Source: Sphingobacterium sp. UBA2700
GTDB lineage: Bacteria > Bacteroidota > Bacteroidia > Sphingobacteriales > Sphingobacteriaceae
Direction: 5' to 3'
DNA: 64,000 nucleotides
Assembly: GCA_002354335.1 (NCBI GenBank)
Contig: DELI01000036.1
Coordinates: 15,941 to 79,940 of the forward strand
The translations under genes and the position numbers were made by a program. Below the pieces are notes generated by a model. It saw nothing but the letters and a program-made list of their open reading frames with translations. It had not been told where the DNA came from and ran no database searches. This document shows positions 53,622-63,168 of this stretch, piece by piece. How positions within the stretch are numbered: the stretch's first letter is position 1; each line of letters starts with the position of its first letter.

Positions 53622-55823
53622 TTAATAACAGTCGTGAAGAATTTGTTTGCTGTCGTGATAGAACGATAGGGGTTGACCATTTCTTTCTTTTACAATGTGG
53701 TTTAAGACATTCTCTACATCGCGAAGCATTGCAAGGGATCCACAAATCATAATACAGCCATTATTGCGTAGAAGGTTTGCAAATCGTTCAGCATCCTTCT
53801 CAATTAATTCCATAACATATTGCCCAGGAATTTTGCGGGAGTAAGCGAATTGATAATCAATCAATTTCTTTTTCTGCATATTTGATTCTGCAAACTTTTG
53901 ATATTCCTTAACCCAATCGTTTTCATGACGAAAACCCCCGTATAGGTAGAGGGGGATTTGCTTATTGTTTTCATCAATCATCCCTAGAAACGGCGCAATA
54001 CCGGTCCCGTTAAATATCATGGCTACCTCCTTAGCTTTCTTTGGGAAGTTAAAGTCCTTATTTGGCATCATACGGGCTTTAATAATCTGATCTGATTGCA
54101 GGTCATGTAGAAAACCCGAACCTAATCCGAACTCATGTTTCTTCACGATCAATTGCAGCAAATTATTGCATCGACCGATGGAATATAAACGCTCGCGCTG
54201 ATCGTTCGCAGGATAGACGGCCAACAGGTCACCTGAACTAAAACTCACCTGAGAGAGAGGTCTCAAGGTGACGCGGAAGGTGCTATTATCTGGAGTAACA
54301 GCCGTTTTTTCAATCACTTTCCACCTATGTAATCTCTTCTGCTTCTCCGCATATACCGAGGCCGCTGTCGCTAGTGGCAACAATGATTTCTCGCTATAAT
54401 TGTTGATCCAAATTAGAAGATCGTCGATGGAACGATCATTAACCACATGAGCAGGGAGATAGGGATTTGCCCATTCCTGAACAGAAAGTGCTTTATCGAC
54501 TTCTAATGCAAATGCACAGAAGTCGGCATAGGCTTTAGATCCGAAGCCTACGACGCTGTATTCTACCTGTTGTTTTTGTGGAAACTGCTGCAATAGCTCG
54601 AAAAATTTACCAGCGTTGGACGGAGGATCTCCAAGTCCATAGGTGGAAGTAAAAACGAGTAGCTGCCTAGCTTCGGGGTAAGTCTGGTATTGATTTAGAC
54701 CCGTAATAAATGACTTCTCGCCGGCGGCAAGTAGTTGTTGGTGAACCTTATTCGCATAAAACAACGTGCTACCATTCTCCGATCCATATAGAACAATAAT
54801 CTGTGCCTGTTCCGCTTTATATTTGTTCTTGATCTTGGTTTTGCTTCTTTTTAGCGTGATGACAAAACCTGTATAGATAAAGGCCAGAATGTTGATGGAG
54901 GCGATGCCTAATATAAATGCCCAAATCATGTTGGTTCTACCGGTATGCATATCGAGATTCCACCTTTCCCATCCTTTTTGCTTCGGAAATAAGGTCTGCT
55001 CGGTAATAGCGCCACTGATTTGGTTGACACTGATGGATTGATCTTTCAACTTGATGATGAAAAACTCATCAGGATCGTCTGGAATAAATGGAAAGTCGAT
55101 TTGTTCCACATCTTTCAACAATGTTTTTTGAAAGATTGGAAAATCTTTTGTTGCTAATATTTGTTCATCTTCCGTCTCTTCTATAGGTATATTTACCTCT
55201 TGGTTTTCACCTTGGAAACTTGCTAATCGCAATAGAAATAGGCAAGTCCCTGTAAATGCGATCAGTAGAATGGGAATAAGCATCCAGCGTCCAGTGACAA
55301 CATGGAAATACTGCGCAAAGAAGTCGTTTTGGATTTTTGCAAAAAAGTGACGAATCCCTTTCTGGCGTTTAAGAATCAGCGCAATACCGCTGATGCTGAT
55401 CAGGATCAATAGGAAGGAAACAAGGGCTACGATGGTACGTCCGGTTTCTTTAAGAAATAAGGAACGGTGTAGCGCAGTAGTCCATTGTATAAAAGCACTT
55501 TGCTGAACAATAGGGGCGATCTTCTCGCCACTATTGACATCGATATAGCCTTTTATCGATTCGCCATCCGCGTCGATAGCATCGATGCTGACGAACCCTC
55601 GGTGGTCTACCGAGATGGAAATGATCTCCGGGTAAATCTCCTGCAGCGTTGGAATAACCTGCGCGAGATTTACCGTTTCAAAATTATCGACTTGGAGATC
55701 GGGAGTTTTTTCATATATGGCATTTACCGATAGGATAACTCCTGTAAGCGATAAAATAATCAGGAAAATTGAAGAAATAATCGCTAGGGCAAGATGTGCA
55801 TATCGCCAAAGGGATAATACCAT
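53622..55823 (-). CDS. PepSY-flavodoxin-reductase membrane protein
   Basis: A 733-residue protein. Residues 1-335 are a PepSY-associated membrane unit with about four helices (near 8-32, 120-150, 180-205, 305-335) and extracytoplasmic PepSY loops. Residues 345-480 are a flavodoxin domain (LYGSENGSTLFYA, TSTYGLGDPPSN). Residues 505-733 are a ferredoxin-reductase-like module with RLYSIG (FAD), NGTGIAPFLG and CGSLAMLRDV (NADPH). It should move electrons from cytosolic NADPH across the membrane, likely for ferric or flavin reduction outside. Part of the operon led by the ankyrin gene. Confidence 0.88.
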   Translation of the reverse strand: MVLSLWRYAHLALAIISSIFLIILSLTGVILSVNAIYEKTPDLQVDNFETVNLAQVIPTLQEIYPEIISISVDHRGFVSIDAIDADGESIKGYIDVNSGEKIAPIVQQSAFIQWTTALHRSLFLKETGRTIVALVSFLLILISISGIALILKRQKGIRHFFAKIQNDFFAQYFHVVTGRWMLIPILLIAFTGTCLFLLRLASFQGENQEVNIPIEETEDEQILATKDFPIFQKTLLKDVEQIDFPFIPDDPDEFFIIKLKDQSISVNQISGAITEQTLFPKQKGWERWNLDMHTGRTNMIWAFILGIASINILAFIYTGFVITLKRSKTKIKNKYKAEQAQIIVLYGSENGSTLFYANKVHQQLLAAGEKSFITGLNQYQTYPEARQLLVFTSTYGLGDPPSNAGKFFELLQQFPQKQQVEYSVVGFGSKAYADFCAFALEVDKALSVQEWANPYLPAHVVNDRSIDDLLIWINNYSEKSLLPLATAASVYAEKQKRLHRWKVIEKTAVTPDNSTFRVTLRPLSQVSFSSGDLLAVYPANDQRERLYSIGRCNNLLQLIVKKHEFGLGSGFLHDLQSDQIIKARMMPNKDFNFPKKAKEVAMIFNGTGIAPFLGMIDENNKQIPLYLYGGFRHENDWVKEYQKFAESNMQKKKLIDYQFAYSRKIPGQYVMELIEKDAERFANLLRNNGCIMICGSLAMLRDVENVLNHIVKERNGQPLSFYHDSKQILHDCY

Positions 55824-55832
55824 ATCAAATTA

Positions 55833-56318
55833 TTATTGAACTTTACTTAGTTTAACGAATCGTAAATAACCTGTTCCAGCTGCACGCTCAGTGATACCCT
55901 GCGTCGTTAAAGGGATTTCGATATCCTTTACATGGTACTTCTGTTCTTCTACAGCGGTTTCAAAGCGCAACTTATAACCTTTATTTAATTTGCTATCCTC
56001 GATACTAATGGTTTTGATTGCTCTGTCACCACCACCGATAGAAGCACTCGTTACAGCACTTAATTTCTCTTTTGATTTTGTTTGAAACTTGTACCATTCT
56101 TTTAACGTATTGTACCATTGCTTGTCAGGACCAAGTACAGCAAGTGTTTTCTCATAGCCACCGTTCGGGTTGATTAATGAGATAACAACATAGGCCGCTT
56201 CACCTTGGTAGCTGTTCATCTGCAACATACATTTGTATTTGCTCGATTGTGCTGAGGAAGTCCCCATGCCAAGCAGAACGAAGAATAGAACCGTAAATAC
56301 TTTATATAGTTTATTCAT
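55833..56318 (-). CDS. DUF2271-type periplasmic protein
   Basis: A 161-residue protein with a signal peptide (cleaved near SSA). The body fits the DUF2271 pattern (YVVISLINPNGGYEKTLAVLGPDKQWYNTLKEWYKF, then DAVTSAS-like SAVTSASIGGG). DUF2271 genes are commonly neighbours of ApbE and PepSY genes, as here, 9 bp from the PepSY gene and 6 bp from the ankyrin gene. A role in the same extracytoplasmic redox pathway is likely; no activity is known. Confidence 0.78.
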   Translation of the reverse strand: MNKLYKVFTVLFFVLLGMGTSSAQSSKYKCMLQMNSYQGEAAYVVISLINPNGGYEKTLAVLGPDKQWYNTLKEWYKFQTKSKEKLSAVTSASIGGGDRAIKTISIEDSKLNKGYKLRFETAVEEQKYHVKDIEIPLTTQGITERAAGTGYLRFVKLSKVQ

Positions 56319-56324
56319 TTTTTG

Positions 56325-57809
56325 TTATTTAAGAAGATCTAAAGCCGCGTTATTTTCTTTAATGAAGTCGTTTTCGCTTGCTAAGTCAAATGGCGTTTCA
56401 TCAAACTCTGTTTTCAAGTCTTTCTTCGCACCAAGCTCTACAAGTTTCTTCAAGAATACATCATCTTTCGCGATCAAAGCTGCCTTGTGTAATGCCGTCA
56501 TCCCGTCTTTATCTTGTGCATTGATATCCACGTTCAATTCTGCTGCTTTATTGATCAAGTCCATATTCTCTTTCGTAATCGCAATGTGGTATAGGGTACT
56601 GCCATTTTCCTGTGGTTTAGCTACGTCAAGTCCCGCTGCTTTTAAGATTTCCAATTTCTCCGTGAAGGGGTCGGATTTCTGCGCTGCGGATGCAGGAGAT
56701 GGACGGAACGAGTTAAACCAATGGAATGCCAGGTTGTTACCATCTTTATCCAATACATTTATGTCGGCATTATTTTTCAATAAGGCTTGTACGATTTCCG
56801 GCGCACCAGTTGTCACGGCCTTCGTTAATGCGGATTCTCCTTTTTCGTTCTTCGCATTGATATCTTTAGTTTTAGATATTAACAACTCGACTGCAGCTAA
56901 ATCACGGCCAGCAGCGGCACCCATTAACGGTGTATTTCCCTCTCTGTCTGCAATGTTAGGATCTACACCTTTGGCTAAGAAATAGTTAATTACAGCCATA
57001 TCAGGTCGACGAACCAATGAGTTAAGAATCGTCGCACCGTCTTTATTCATAGTTTTCGGATTCAGTTTTAAATCCTCTACTAAATATTGATACGTATCTA
57101 GTCCGTTTGATTTTTGTCTGGATCCCATTGCAGCGAAGAATAACGCGTTGCCCGTAGGTTGTACGCCTTTTGCAATTAACTTCTGAATTAATGCTTTATT
57201 ACCAAAGCGCGAAGCGTAATCTGTAGCAGTAGCACCATTAGCGTCCTTATCCTTAATTGACAGACCCTTTGTCGTTAAGTAATCAGCAATCTTTAAGTCC
57301 TCATCCATGGCGATAGCTAACAATAAGATATTTGCACCATCATCATAGGTTTGTTTTGGATCGACACCAGCTTTAAATAGCGATTCGTAGATGGCAAAGT
57401 TGGTTGTTCCAGAGCTAGCCGCAGATCCTGCAATAGAGGCGCCGTGGCTATCCTGATACTTAACATCGGAACCTTTAGCGATTAGATAATCAACTAATTC
57501 AGCATTTCCGGAACCTACTGCCCAATGAAGATAACTTCTGCTATGGTGTGTTTTTTTATCGATGCCATTTCCTTCTTGTTCAATCATGTACTTTAATACA
57601 TCTGTGGATGCGCCGTTAACAATAGCAATAGATACAGGATCCCATGAACCCGCATTGGGTTGCGACGGGCTATTCCCTTTCTCAATCTCTGCTTTCACAG
57701 TATTAAGGTCAGGTTTTGTTTTCCAGAAATCATGATTTAATAGGCTGCTTTGTTGTGCACTTGCACAAAGTCCAAAAAATAGGAAGGCAGGTAATAATAG
57801 CTTTTTCAT
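56325..57809 (-). CDS. Exported ankyrin-repeat protein
   Basis: A 494-residue protein with a signal peptide (cleaved after ASA) and ankyrin repeats nearly to the end (units such as [73 protein letters not shown]). The repeats give a protein-binding surface, presumably in the periplasm. First gene of the DUF2271-PepSY-ApbE operon, preceded by a -7 box and Fur-like box C. Function is unknown, though the context suggests iron or redox work. Confidence 0.82.
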   Translation of the reverse strand: MKKLLLPAFLFFGLCASAQQSSLLNHDFWKTKPDLNTVKAEIEKGNSPSQPNAGSWDPVSIAIVNGASTDVLKYMIEQEGNGIDKKTHHSRSYLHWAVGSGNAELVDYLIAKGSDVKYQDSHGASIAGSAASSGTTNFAIYESLFKAGVDPKQTYDDGANILLLAIAMDEDLKIADYLTTKGLSIKDKDANGATATDYASRFGNKALIQKLIAKGVQPTGNALFFAAMGSRQKSNGLDTYQYLVEDLKLNPKTMNKDGATILNSLVRRPDMAVINYFLAKGVDPNIADREGNTPLMGAAAGRDLAAVELLISKTKDINAKNEKGESALTKAVTTGAPEIVQALLKNNADINVLDKDGNNLAFHWFNSFRPSPASAAQKSDPFTEKLEILKAAGLDVAKPQENGSTLYHIAITKENMDLINKAAELNVDINAQDKDGMTALHKAALIAKDDVFLKKLVELGAKKDLKTEFDETPFDLASENDFIKENNAALDLLK

Positions 57810-57875
57810 TTTTGTTTTTTTATCTGTCTACGCTTATTATTTCATAGTAAAGAATGGGAGTATCAACTCCGGGAG

Positions 57876-57883
57876 CAAATCTA
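57876..57883 (-). promoter_or_regulatory. -7 box of the ankyrin operon
   Basis: Minus strand TAGATTTG matches TAnnTTTG, 67 bp upstream of the start at 57809. Confidence 0.45.
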
Positions 57884-57901
57884 GTAAATTTTAAGTACTT
57901 T

Positions 57902-57920
57902 AATTAGATTAAATCTAAAT
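57902..57920. promoter_or_regulatory. Fur-like 19-bp box C
   Basis: AATTAGATTAAATCTAAAT with a perfect 7-1-7 core (TTAGATT-A-AATCTAA, 57904-57918). It lies between the divergent -7 boxes of the ankyrin operon and the AraC gene at 57966, so one bound repressor could shut both. Confidence 0.55.
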
Positions 57921-57924
57921 TAAT

Positions 57925-57932
57925 TACTTTTG
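57925..57932 (+). promoter_or_regulatory. -7 box of the AraC gene at 57966
   Basis: TACTTTTG, a full match to TAnnTTTG, 34 bp before the start codon. Confidence 0.45.
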
Positions 57933-57965
57933 TTGATATTAATTGATTGAATTTTTTTAGTTCTT

Positions 57966-58976
57966 ATGCACCTCTATTCTAGAATTCCAGAACTCGACTC
58001 TGTAACCTACGATTTGGAAATTCCTGATGGATTTTGTCAAAACGCTAAAATACAGCATGAGAATATTGCTTTCGAACGCTTTCATGTGGCGTCCATACAT
58101 TTAAAACAGCTATATTCATCAGGTTTCTTCCTCGAAGAATGTAAACTTAAAACCACGCAAATCCTTTCGGAAGAATTTTCAGCGAGCGGCGATCATGTTC
58201 GTTTTTTCTTTTATTTAAATGGGAAGACATCAGTGCAAAATGGCGCTGGACTGCAAAATTACGCACACCGGATAGGGATGTTGCTCCATAACTATTTAAA
58301 CGAGCAAGGCGGAGGAGGAAAGATACATATTGAGCCAGATAATGAATTGAACTACATTGTTCTGAAGATGTCCCGCGAATACTATCTCAAGCTAACAGAA
58401 GGGGAGACTTGGTTAAGAAACGATAGATTTCACCAATATGTAGAATCCGGAGTTCCGGAAAACCGTCCCAACGAGTCGTTTATGCTTGACTTACAGATGC
58501 TGAAGGTGATCGAAGAAATCTTTCATGGCCCCGAACGCTTTCCCTATAACACCTACATGTATATCGCGATAAAGTTGAAGGAGTTGCTTTTTTTAGTGCA
58601 TCAAAGTCGTAATTACGCGCAAATCAATCAGATCGACGCACCGTTTCGGGAGACACTGTTAAAGATAAAGTCTTATTTGGAAGCGAATCTAGAAAGACCA
58701 CCAAATGCGCATGAACTAGCTTTTCATTTTCGGTACAACGAAAAGAACCTGAAAAGAGATTTCAAGAACTTGTTCGGTACGTCAATTTATGCATATATTG
58801 TGAAGTGCAGAATGGAGCTTGCCCGTAGTTTACTCGGAAATAATTATAACGTCAATGAGCTGTCAACGCGACTGGGGTATCGAAGTGTATCGCACTTTAT
58901 CAAGGTGTTTAAGCAGCATTTCGGATATACACCGAACGAACTGATGAAGCGGGAAAACTGGAATAGCCCGCACTAG
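57966..58976 (+). CDS. AraC-family regulator of iron genes
   Basis: A 336-residue protein with a C-terminal AraC domain: PPNAHELAFHFRYNEKNLKRDFKNLFG and NVNELSTRLGYRSVSHFIKVFKQHFGYTPNEL. The N-terminal part (about 1-230) is a beta-rich sensor region (VRFFFYLNGKTSVQN) resembling the other two AraC proteins here. Divergent from the ankyrin-PepSY-ApbE operon and convergent with the DUF4374 lipoprotein gene. By position it may activate either of these iron-related operons. Confidence 0.86.
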   Translation: MHLYSRIPELDSVTYDLEIPDGFCQNAKIQHENIAFERFHVASIHLKQLYSSGFFLEECKLKTTQILSEEFSASGDHVRFFFYLNGKTSVQNGAGLQNYAHRIGMLLHNYLNEQGGGGKIHIEPDNELNYIVLKMSREYYLKLTEGETWLRNDRFHQYVESGVPENRPNESFMLDLQMLKVIEEIFHGPERFPYNTYMYIAIKLKELLFLVHQSRNYAQINQIDAPFRETLLKIKSYLEANLERPPNAHELAFHFRYNEKNLKRDFKNLFGTSIYAYIVKCRMELARSLLGNNYNVNELSTRLGYRSVSHFIKVFKQHFGYTPNELMKRENWNSPH

Positions 58977-59003
58977 CGCTTCCATGCTATGCTGTGATAG
59001 AAA

Positions 59004-59027
59004 GAACGCAGGCCGAAGCCCGCGTTC
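59004..59027 (-). terminator. Hairpin terminator of the DUF4374 operon
   Basis: GAACGC-A-GGC and GCC-C-GCGTTC form a stem with one mismatch and a CGAA loop. Read on the minus strand it is followed by TTTCTATC; on the plus strand no T run follows. It lies 31 bp past the DUF4374 stop. Confidence 0.5.
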
Positions 59028-59057
59028 CGAGGGTATATGGATAGAATGGTTAATACC

Positions 59058-60362
59058 TTATTTGCTTAATTTTCCGATCGCAGTAATTTCGCTTGCTTCC
59101 ACTTCTAATCCTTTGCTGGCTGTGCCGCTTGCTGCATCGATAATATAAATCGCCGGGTTTTTGCCCGTTTCTGTTACGGGTATAAAAAGTTTTCCATCCT
59201 CCGCGATTGCTAAACCAAATGTTGGATTAGCATTGAAATCTGGAAGTCCCTTCACCCATTGGAAAGTTTTGGTAACAGCATTTAAAATGGCGATGTCATT
59301 GGGTTGTGCTGGTCCCTTTTGCGTGGTAGTGCCCGGGCGTACATATGTTAATGCAAAATAGTCACCATCAATATGATACACTCTTTGGAATTTTATTTTC
59401 GCATCAGCAGAACCTGCCGCCGTGACGGCGCTTTCTAGGTTCCAATAATAAGATTTATCAAATGTTTTGCTTCCGGCATTGATACGGATAACCCCGGCAG
59501 GTTTTGTTGATCGAGAGTCGTTCGCAGGCGAAAAAACATAAACATTATTTTTGCCATCCTGAGCAATAGAAGAATAATATTGCGATCGAAAGCGACCAGA
59601 CGCATATCCAATACGATCATCTCCGTAGATATGCTTTATATTCAGATCCTTATCATATGAAGCAATCCACACCGAATCGGGGTAATTGGACTGCCCAGTC
59701 GAAGCACCGCCGCCCCCTGTATTTGAATTAATAACAGAAGGTACTAATGCCGTTAAGAACTCTTTCGGTCCGAATGGTACTACGCCGGATAGCGTCGCAT
59801 ATTCTCCGTTGCCGGTCAGATTCGTCGTGTTCTTTGTGATCGTAGTAACGGCATTGCCGTTTGCGGGATCGATGAAATTGAAAGTCGAATAAATGTTCTT
59901 GGTATCATCCGCTACTTTGACGCCGCCTACGATGGATAGCACTTTGTCTTGGAAAGGACCATAGGTAGTAAATCTTGATTTTATTTGGAACTCACTTCCG
60001 CTCTTTACAATTTTTCCATCGGGACCTAGCGCAACGCCAATCCCAATGCCTGGATCACCTTTTTGGTATTTTAAGCCGATAGCAACTTTAGGAGTAGGGA
60101 ATACCCAGGCCGTATAAGCATCAGCCTCCAAACCTTTCCCCTTGATTGTGGTTGTGCCTTTTGTTACGTCGGGAACCGCAAGTAGATAGGATGCCTCACC
60201 TTGTGTTGCAGCGATAAAGAATTCAACTTTCTCGGACTCACGTGGCTGGTCCTTAGGTACTTCTTCATCAGAACAGCTTGCGAAGCTTGTTCCGATGGCT
60301 AATGCGCAGATGGCAAAAAATAATCTGCTATTTGTTTGTTTCTTAAATTGAGTTTGGAACAT
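59058..60362 (-). CDS. DUF4374 lipoprotein of an iron-uptake operon
   Basis: A 434-residue lipoprotein (lipobox FASC, Cys30). The body is beta-propeller-like, with strands such as EASYLLAVPDV, NIYSTFNFIDP, GKLFIPVTETGKNPAIYIID, and fits the DUF4374 family. In this phylum DUF4374 genes usually sit next to TonB siderophore receptors, as here (26 bp after the receptor gene). It should be on the outer membrane; it probably helps capture the receptor substrate, but binding is unproven. Confidence 0.85.
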   Translation of the reverse strand: MFQTQFKKQTNSRLFFAICALAIGTSFASCSDEEVPKDQPRESEKVEFFIAATQGEASYLLAVPDVTKGTTTIKGKGLEADAYTAWVFPTPKVAIGLKYQKGDPGIGIGVALGPDGKIVKSGSEFQIKSRFTTYGPFQDKVLSIVGGVKVADDTKNIYSTFNFIDPANGNAVTTITKNTTNLTGNGEYATLSGVVPFGPKEFLTALVPSVINSNTGGGGASTGQSNYPDSVWIASYDKDLNIKHIYGDDRIGYASGRFRSQYYSSIAQDGKNNVYVFSPANDSRSTKPAGVIRINAGSKTFDKSYYWNLESAVTAAGSADAKIKFQRVYHIDGDYFALTYVRPGTTTQKGPAQPNDIAILNAVTKTFQWVKGLPDFNANPTFGLAIAEDGKLFIPVTETGKNPAIYIIDAASGTASKGLEVEASEITAIGKLSK

Positions 60363-60388
60363 AATAATATGATTGTTGTTGAAAAAAA

Positions 60389-62803
60389 TTACATGATAAA
60401 ATAGCGTAGCTTGACGTTGAAGCTCCTTCCTGGCTTTTGTAAGCTATAATTATCGTATAAGCGTTGGTCGGTAATATTTCGTCCTTCTAAGCTGATATTG
60501 TAGCGTCCTGATTTCATCGCGTAGGAGGCAATGATATCATGAGACAAGGTCTTGTCGATGCTGCTTTTCTCGCCTGATTCGCCTAAACTAGGCCAACGTA
60601 GAAAAAAGGAATGCACATATTGCAAGTGATACCCCAGTGTGAATAGATTGGCCTTTCCACCTAAGTGCGGAATGCGTATTTCCGCTTCACCATTGGCGTA
60701 GAAGTAAGGCTGGTTTGGCATACGATCGTTATAGGTTTGCGACAATTGCGCATTCTCATATTTATCGTATTTTTCTTTGTTGATTAAGCTTTGATAAGTG
60801 ACCGTTCCGCCCGCACTGAAGAAACGCTTGTTGTAATAGCGTCCTTCAAAATTTACGCCTATGTTTCGCACCTTTCCATGGTTAACACTGCTGGCCTCGC
60901 CGGTACGAGGAACGATTTGTCGCTGAATAAAATCGGTAACATTCCGGTACAAGCCGCTGGCATCAAAATAGACGGCATGGTTTTTTGCAAAATCCTTCTG
61001 ATAAGATACACCAAGATTGAAATTCTCACTTACTTCGGGTCGTAGCGAGGCGTTGGCACGTTCAAGCACAGCATCGCCCATGAGTTCCATAGCAGAGGGC
61101 ATACGCAATGCTTTTTCAACCGAAAACTTGTATTGGAAGTCATTCTGTAAATAGCTGCTCGCTAAGCCATAGCCAAAAGCGTCAGATTTTGCTGTCATCC
61201 GTTTGTATGTTGGGAAAGACTCACTCTCGCCAACATTGACCATGCCTGTTGTACTTTGTATAAAATGCTTTCCGAAGACAGTACTAACCCACTTTTTATT
61301 GTAGTTGTACTTATAGGATACACCGACGACATTTTTATAGTTGCTTGAATTGTCCTTAGGCAAGGTGAACTGATCTTTGATGATGTTCTTATCCGCATTT
61401 TTACGTCTATAAGTAGACCAATTATCGTTCAAAGCAAAGCTATGTTGTTCGTTGATTTTGTAAATTAAATTCAGTGAGGCGTTGGCATTATTGTTATAAA
61501 ATTCCGCCATCGAGTTGACGCCTTCACCGACCGTCTTTTTTTGGACGAAATGGCCATACCAATTGTACTCCCGCGTTGCAGTATCCGTATTTTGGTTATA
61601 ATTACGATTATAATTTCCGGTCAGCGTAATATCAAAACCTGTAGTTAATAGGTTTTTTTTCGTATAAATCAGTGAGGGCATGACGGTTGTTCCCTTTCTG
61701 GACTTTTCACCGTAGACAATCTTCATGATATTGGAATTTTGGATATCAGAATAATCTTTTCCCAAAGTAATTCCGACAAGGAATTGGTCCGCCCATTTTT
61801 TATTTACAAACCCAGTTTTTAGCACTGCGGTTTCGTTATGGTAGTTGTTATGGAAAGCTTTAGTCCACACACTGTCCTTGGAAAGAATGCTGGTTTCGAA
61901 ATCACGCACTTGCGTATAGACAGGATAGTTGTTATCTGAATAGTTTTGGAAAGCATTTAATAAAATCGTAAATCCAGACCTTGCCGTATGCCCTAAATTG
62001 ATGTTGGTCTTGTGCGTATTGAATGATCCGTATGCGTAAGATACATCAGCGTAGGATTTGTTGTTTTTGTTACTGATGATATTGATTGCTCCACCTAATG
62101 CGTCGGCACCCAATTCGATAGGTACTACGCCGTTGTAAATTTCTATTCGCTCCGCGAGATTGATGGGGATGTTGTTTAATTGAAAAGCAGATCCCATACC
62201 CTCCATTGGAACACCGTCGATAAAAATTTTAACATGGCGTCCGGAAAAGCCATTCAGACTGATGGAACTGCGTGAACCGAGACCTCCATTCTGCCTAACT
62301 TTTATTCCCGACGCTCGATTTAATACGTCAGTTAATTCGACTGGGCTGTTATGGAATTTCTTAGCATCTAAAACTGCGACATTGAACGGGCTTTCTTTAA
62401 CGTTTTTTATCGCCGATTTGCCCTCAACGACAACCTCCGCAATTTTCGTCTGTTCATGTGCCTCCAAATAGATGGGTGCTTGTTCGTTATTGCCACTCTT
62501 CAAATGTATCGTTCTTTTGATCGGTTTATAACCTGTTAATGAAATCTGAAGGGTCTGCTGTCCTGATTTGCATTTTAGCGTATAAAAGCCTTGTTCGTCG
62601 GTTGTGGTCGATTGCTTGCTGCCTCGGATAATAACCAAGGCATTTTCTATTGCATTGTGCTCCTTGTCGAACACCTGCCCGCTAACACTTATTGCTGTTG
62701 ACTGCCTTCTGTCTTGCCCCCATACACTGTTGGAAGCGCAAAGTGATATGAATAAAAGAATAATATAGATTCGGCCGCATGTTGTTACCCAATGTTTATG
62801 CAT
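60389..62803 (-). CDS. TonB-dependent siderophore-type receptor
   Basis: An 804-residue outer-membrane receptor: signal peptide (cleaved near VWG), carboxypeptidase-regulatory-like domain (about 36-115, VSGQVFDKEHNAIENALVII), TonB-box-like TKIAEVVVEG, plug (about 130-240, GLGSRSSISLNGFSGRHVKIFIDGVP and GADALGGAIN) and a barrel ending in KLRYFIM. It heads a two-gene operon with the DUF4374 lipoprotein. A -7 box and Fur-like box B lie directly upstream, supporting an iron-chelate substrate. Confidence 0.88.
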   Translation of the reverse strand: MHKHWVTTCGRIYIILLFISLCASNSVWGQDRRQSTAISVSGQVFDKEHNAIENALVIIRGSKQSTTTDEQGFYTLKCKSGQQTLQISLTGYKPIKRTIHLKSGNNEQAPIYLEAHEQTKIAEVVVEGKSAIKNVKESPFNVAVLDAKKFHNSPVELTDVLNRASGIKVRQNGGLGSRSSISLNGFSGRHVKIFIDGVPMEGMGSAFQLNNIPINLAERIEIYNGVVPIELGADALGGAINIISNKNNKSYADVSYAYGSFNTHKTNINLGHTARSGFTILLNAFQNYSDNNYPVYTQVRDFETSILSKDSVWTKAFHNNYHNETAVLKTGFVNKKWADQFLVGITLGKDYSDIQNSNIMKIVYGEKSRKGTTVMPSLIYTKKNLLTTGFDITLTGNYNRNYNQNTDTATREYNWYGHFVQKKTVGEGVNSMAEFYNNNANASLNLIYKINEQHSFALNDNWSTYRRKNADKNIIKDQFTLPKDNSSNYKNVVGVSYKYNYNKKWVSTVFGKHFIQSTTGMVNVGESESFPTYKRMTAKSDAFGYGLASSYLQNDFQYKFSVEKALRMPSAMELMGDAVLERANASLRPEVSENFNLGVSYQKDFAKNHAVYFDASGLYRNVTDFIQRQIVPRTGEASSVNHGKVRNIGVNFEGRYYNKRFFSAGGTVTYQSLINKEKYDKYENAQLSQTYNDRMPNQPYFYANGEAEIRIPHLGGKANLFTLGYHLQYVHSFFLRWPSLGESGEKSSIDKTLSHDIIASYAMKSGRYNISLEGRNITDQRLYDNYSLQKPGRSFNVKLRYFIM

Positions 62804-62813
62804 TTACGTTCTT

Positions 62814-62832
62814 ATTTAGATTAGTTATAAAT
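62814..62832. promoter_or_regulatory. Fur-like 19-bp box B
   Basis: ATTTAGATTAGTTATAAAT, matching boxes A, C and D at most positions. It covers the predicted transcription start of the receptor gene (-7 box at 62840-62847). Confidence 0.5.
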
Positions 62833-62839
62833 AATAGCG

Positions 62840-62847
62840 CAAAGATA
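62840..62847 (-). promoter_or_regulatory. -7 box of the receptor/DUF4374 operon
   Basis: Minus strand TATCTTTG is a full TAnnTTTG match, 37 bp from the start codon at 62803. Confidence 0.5.
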
Positions 62848-63053
62848 TATTTTAAACTATTAGTGTATTATCGATTTTAGGGGTAGATTTTAGCGAAAAT
62901 GGGGTGCGTTATACAAAACTAATAAAGCCGATGTTATCTACTTTTTAATAACTCGAATTTTGAGGTAATTTTAAAAGTAGAATTATATACGAATTAATAA
63001 AGTCGAAATCGATTGACATTATAGGAAAATTTTATAGATGCTATTATAAATAT

Positions 63054-63086
63054 TGCGTACATCCTAAGTAATTAGTATTATCTTTA
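63054..63086 (+). promoter_or_regulatory. Possible promoter of the barrel gene at 63169
   Basis: TTG (63054-63056) and TATCTTTA (63079-63086, one mismatch to TAnnTTTG) are 22 bp apart, 82 bp before the start codon. Confidence 0.35.
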
Positions 63087-63168
63087 TGAAGACGCTTCTA
63101 CTTAAGTAAGCGAGGCCCTAGACTGTCGATCAACAGCGATCAGTCATTATGAAATTTAACAAACCAAT

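Larger units (their letters stand above)
62804..63168. other. 365-bp divergent intergenic region
   Basis: It holds box B and the -7 box on the left and a possible rightward promoter at 63054-63086. The AT-rich middle holds nothing else that I can name. Confidence 0.6.

Noticed and set aside
55025..55060. SGAIT in the PepSY protein as a flavinylation site
   Set aside because: The motif needs SGA(S/T); the fourth residue here is Ile.
57000..57810. NGATAT and similar segments in the ankyrin protein look like an ApbE flavinylation motif
   Set aside because: They fall at the regular place in ankyrin repeats where G-A-T is consensus, and the preceding Ser/Thr is missing.
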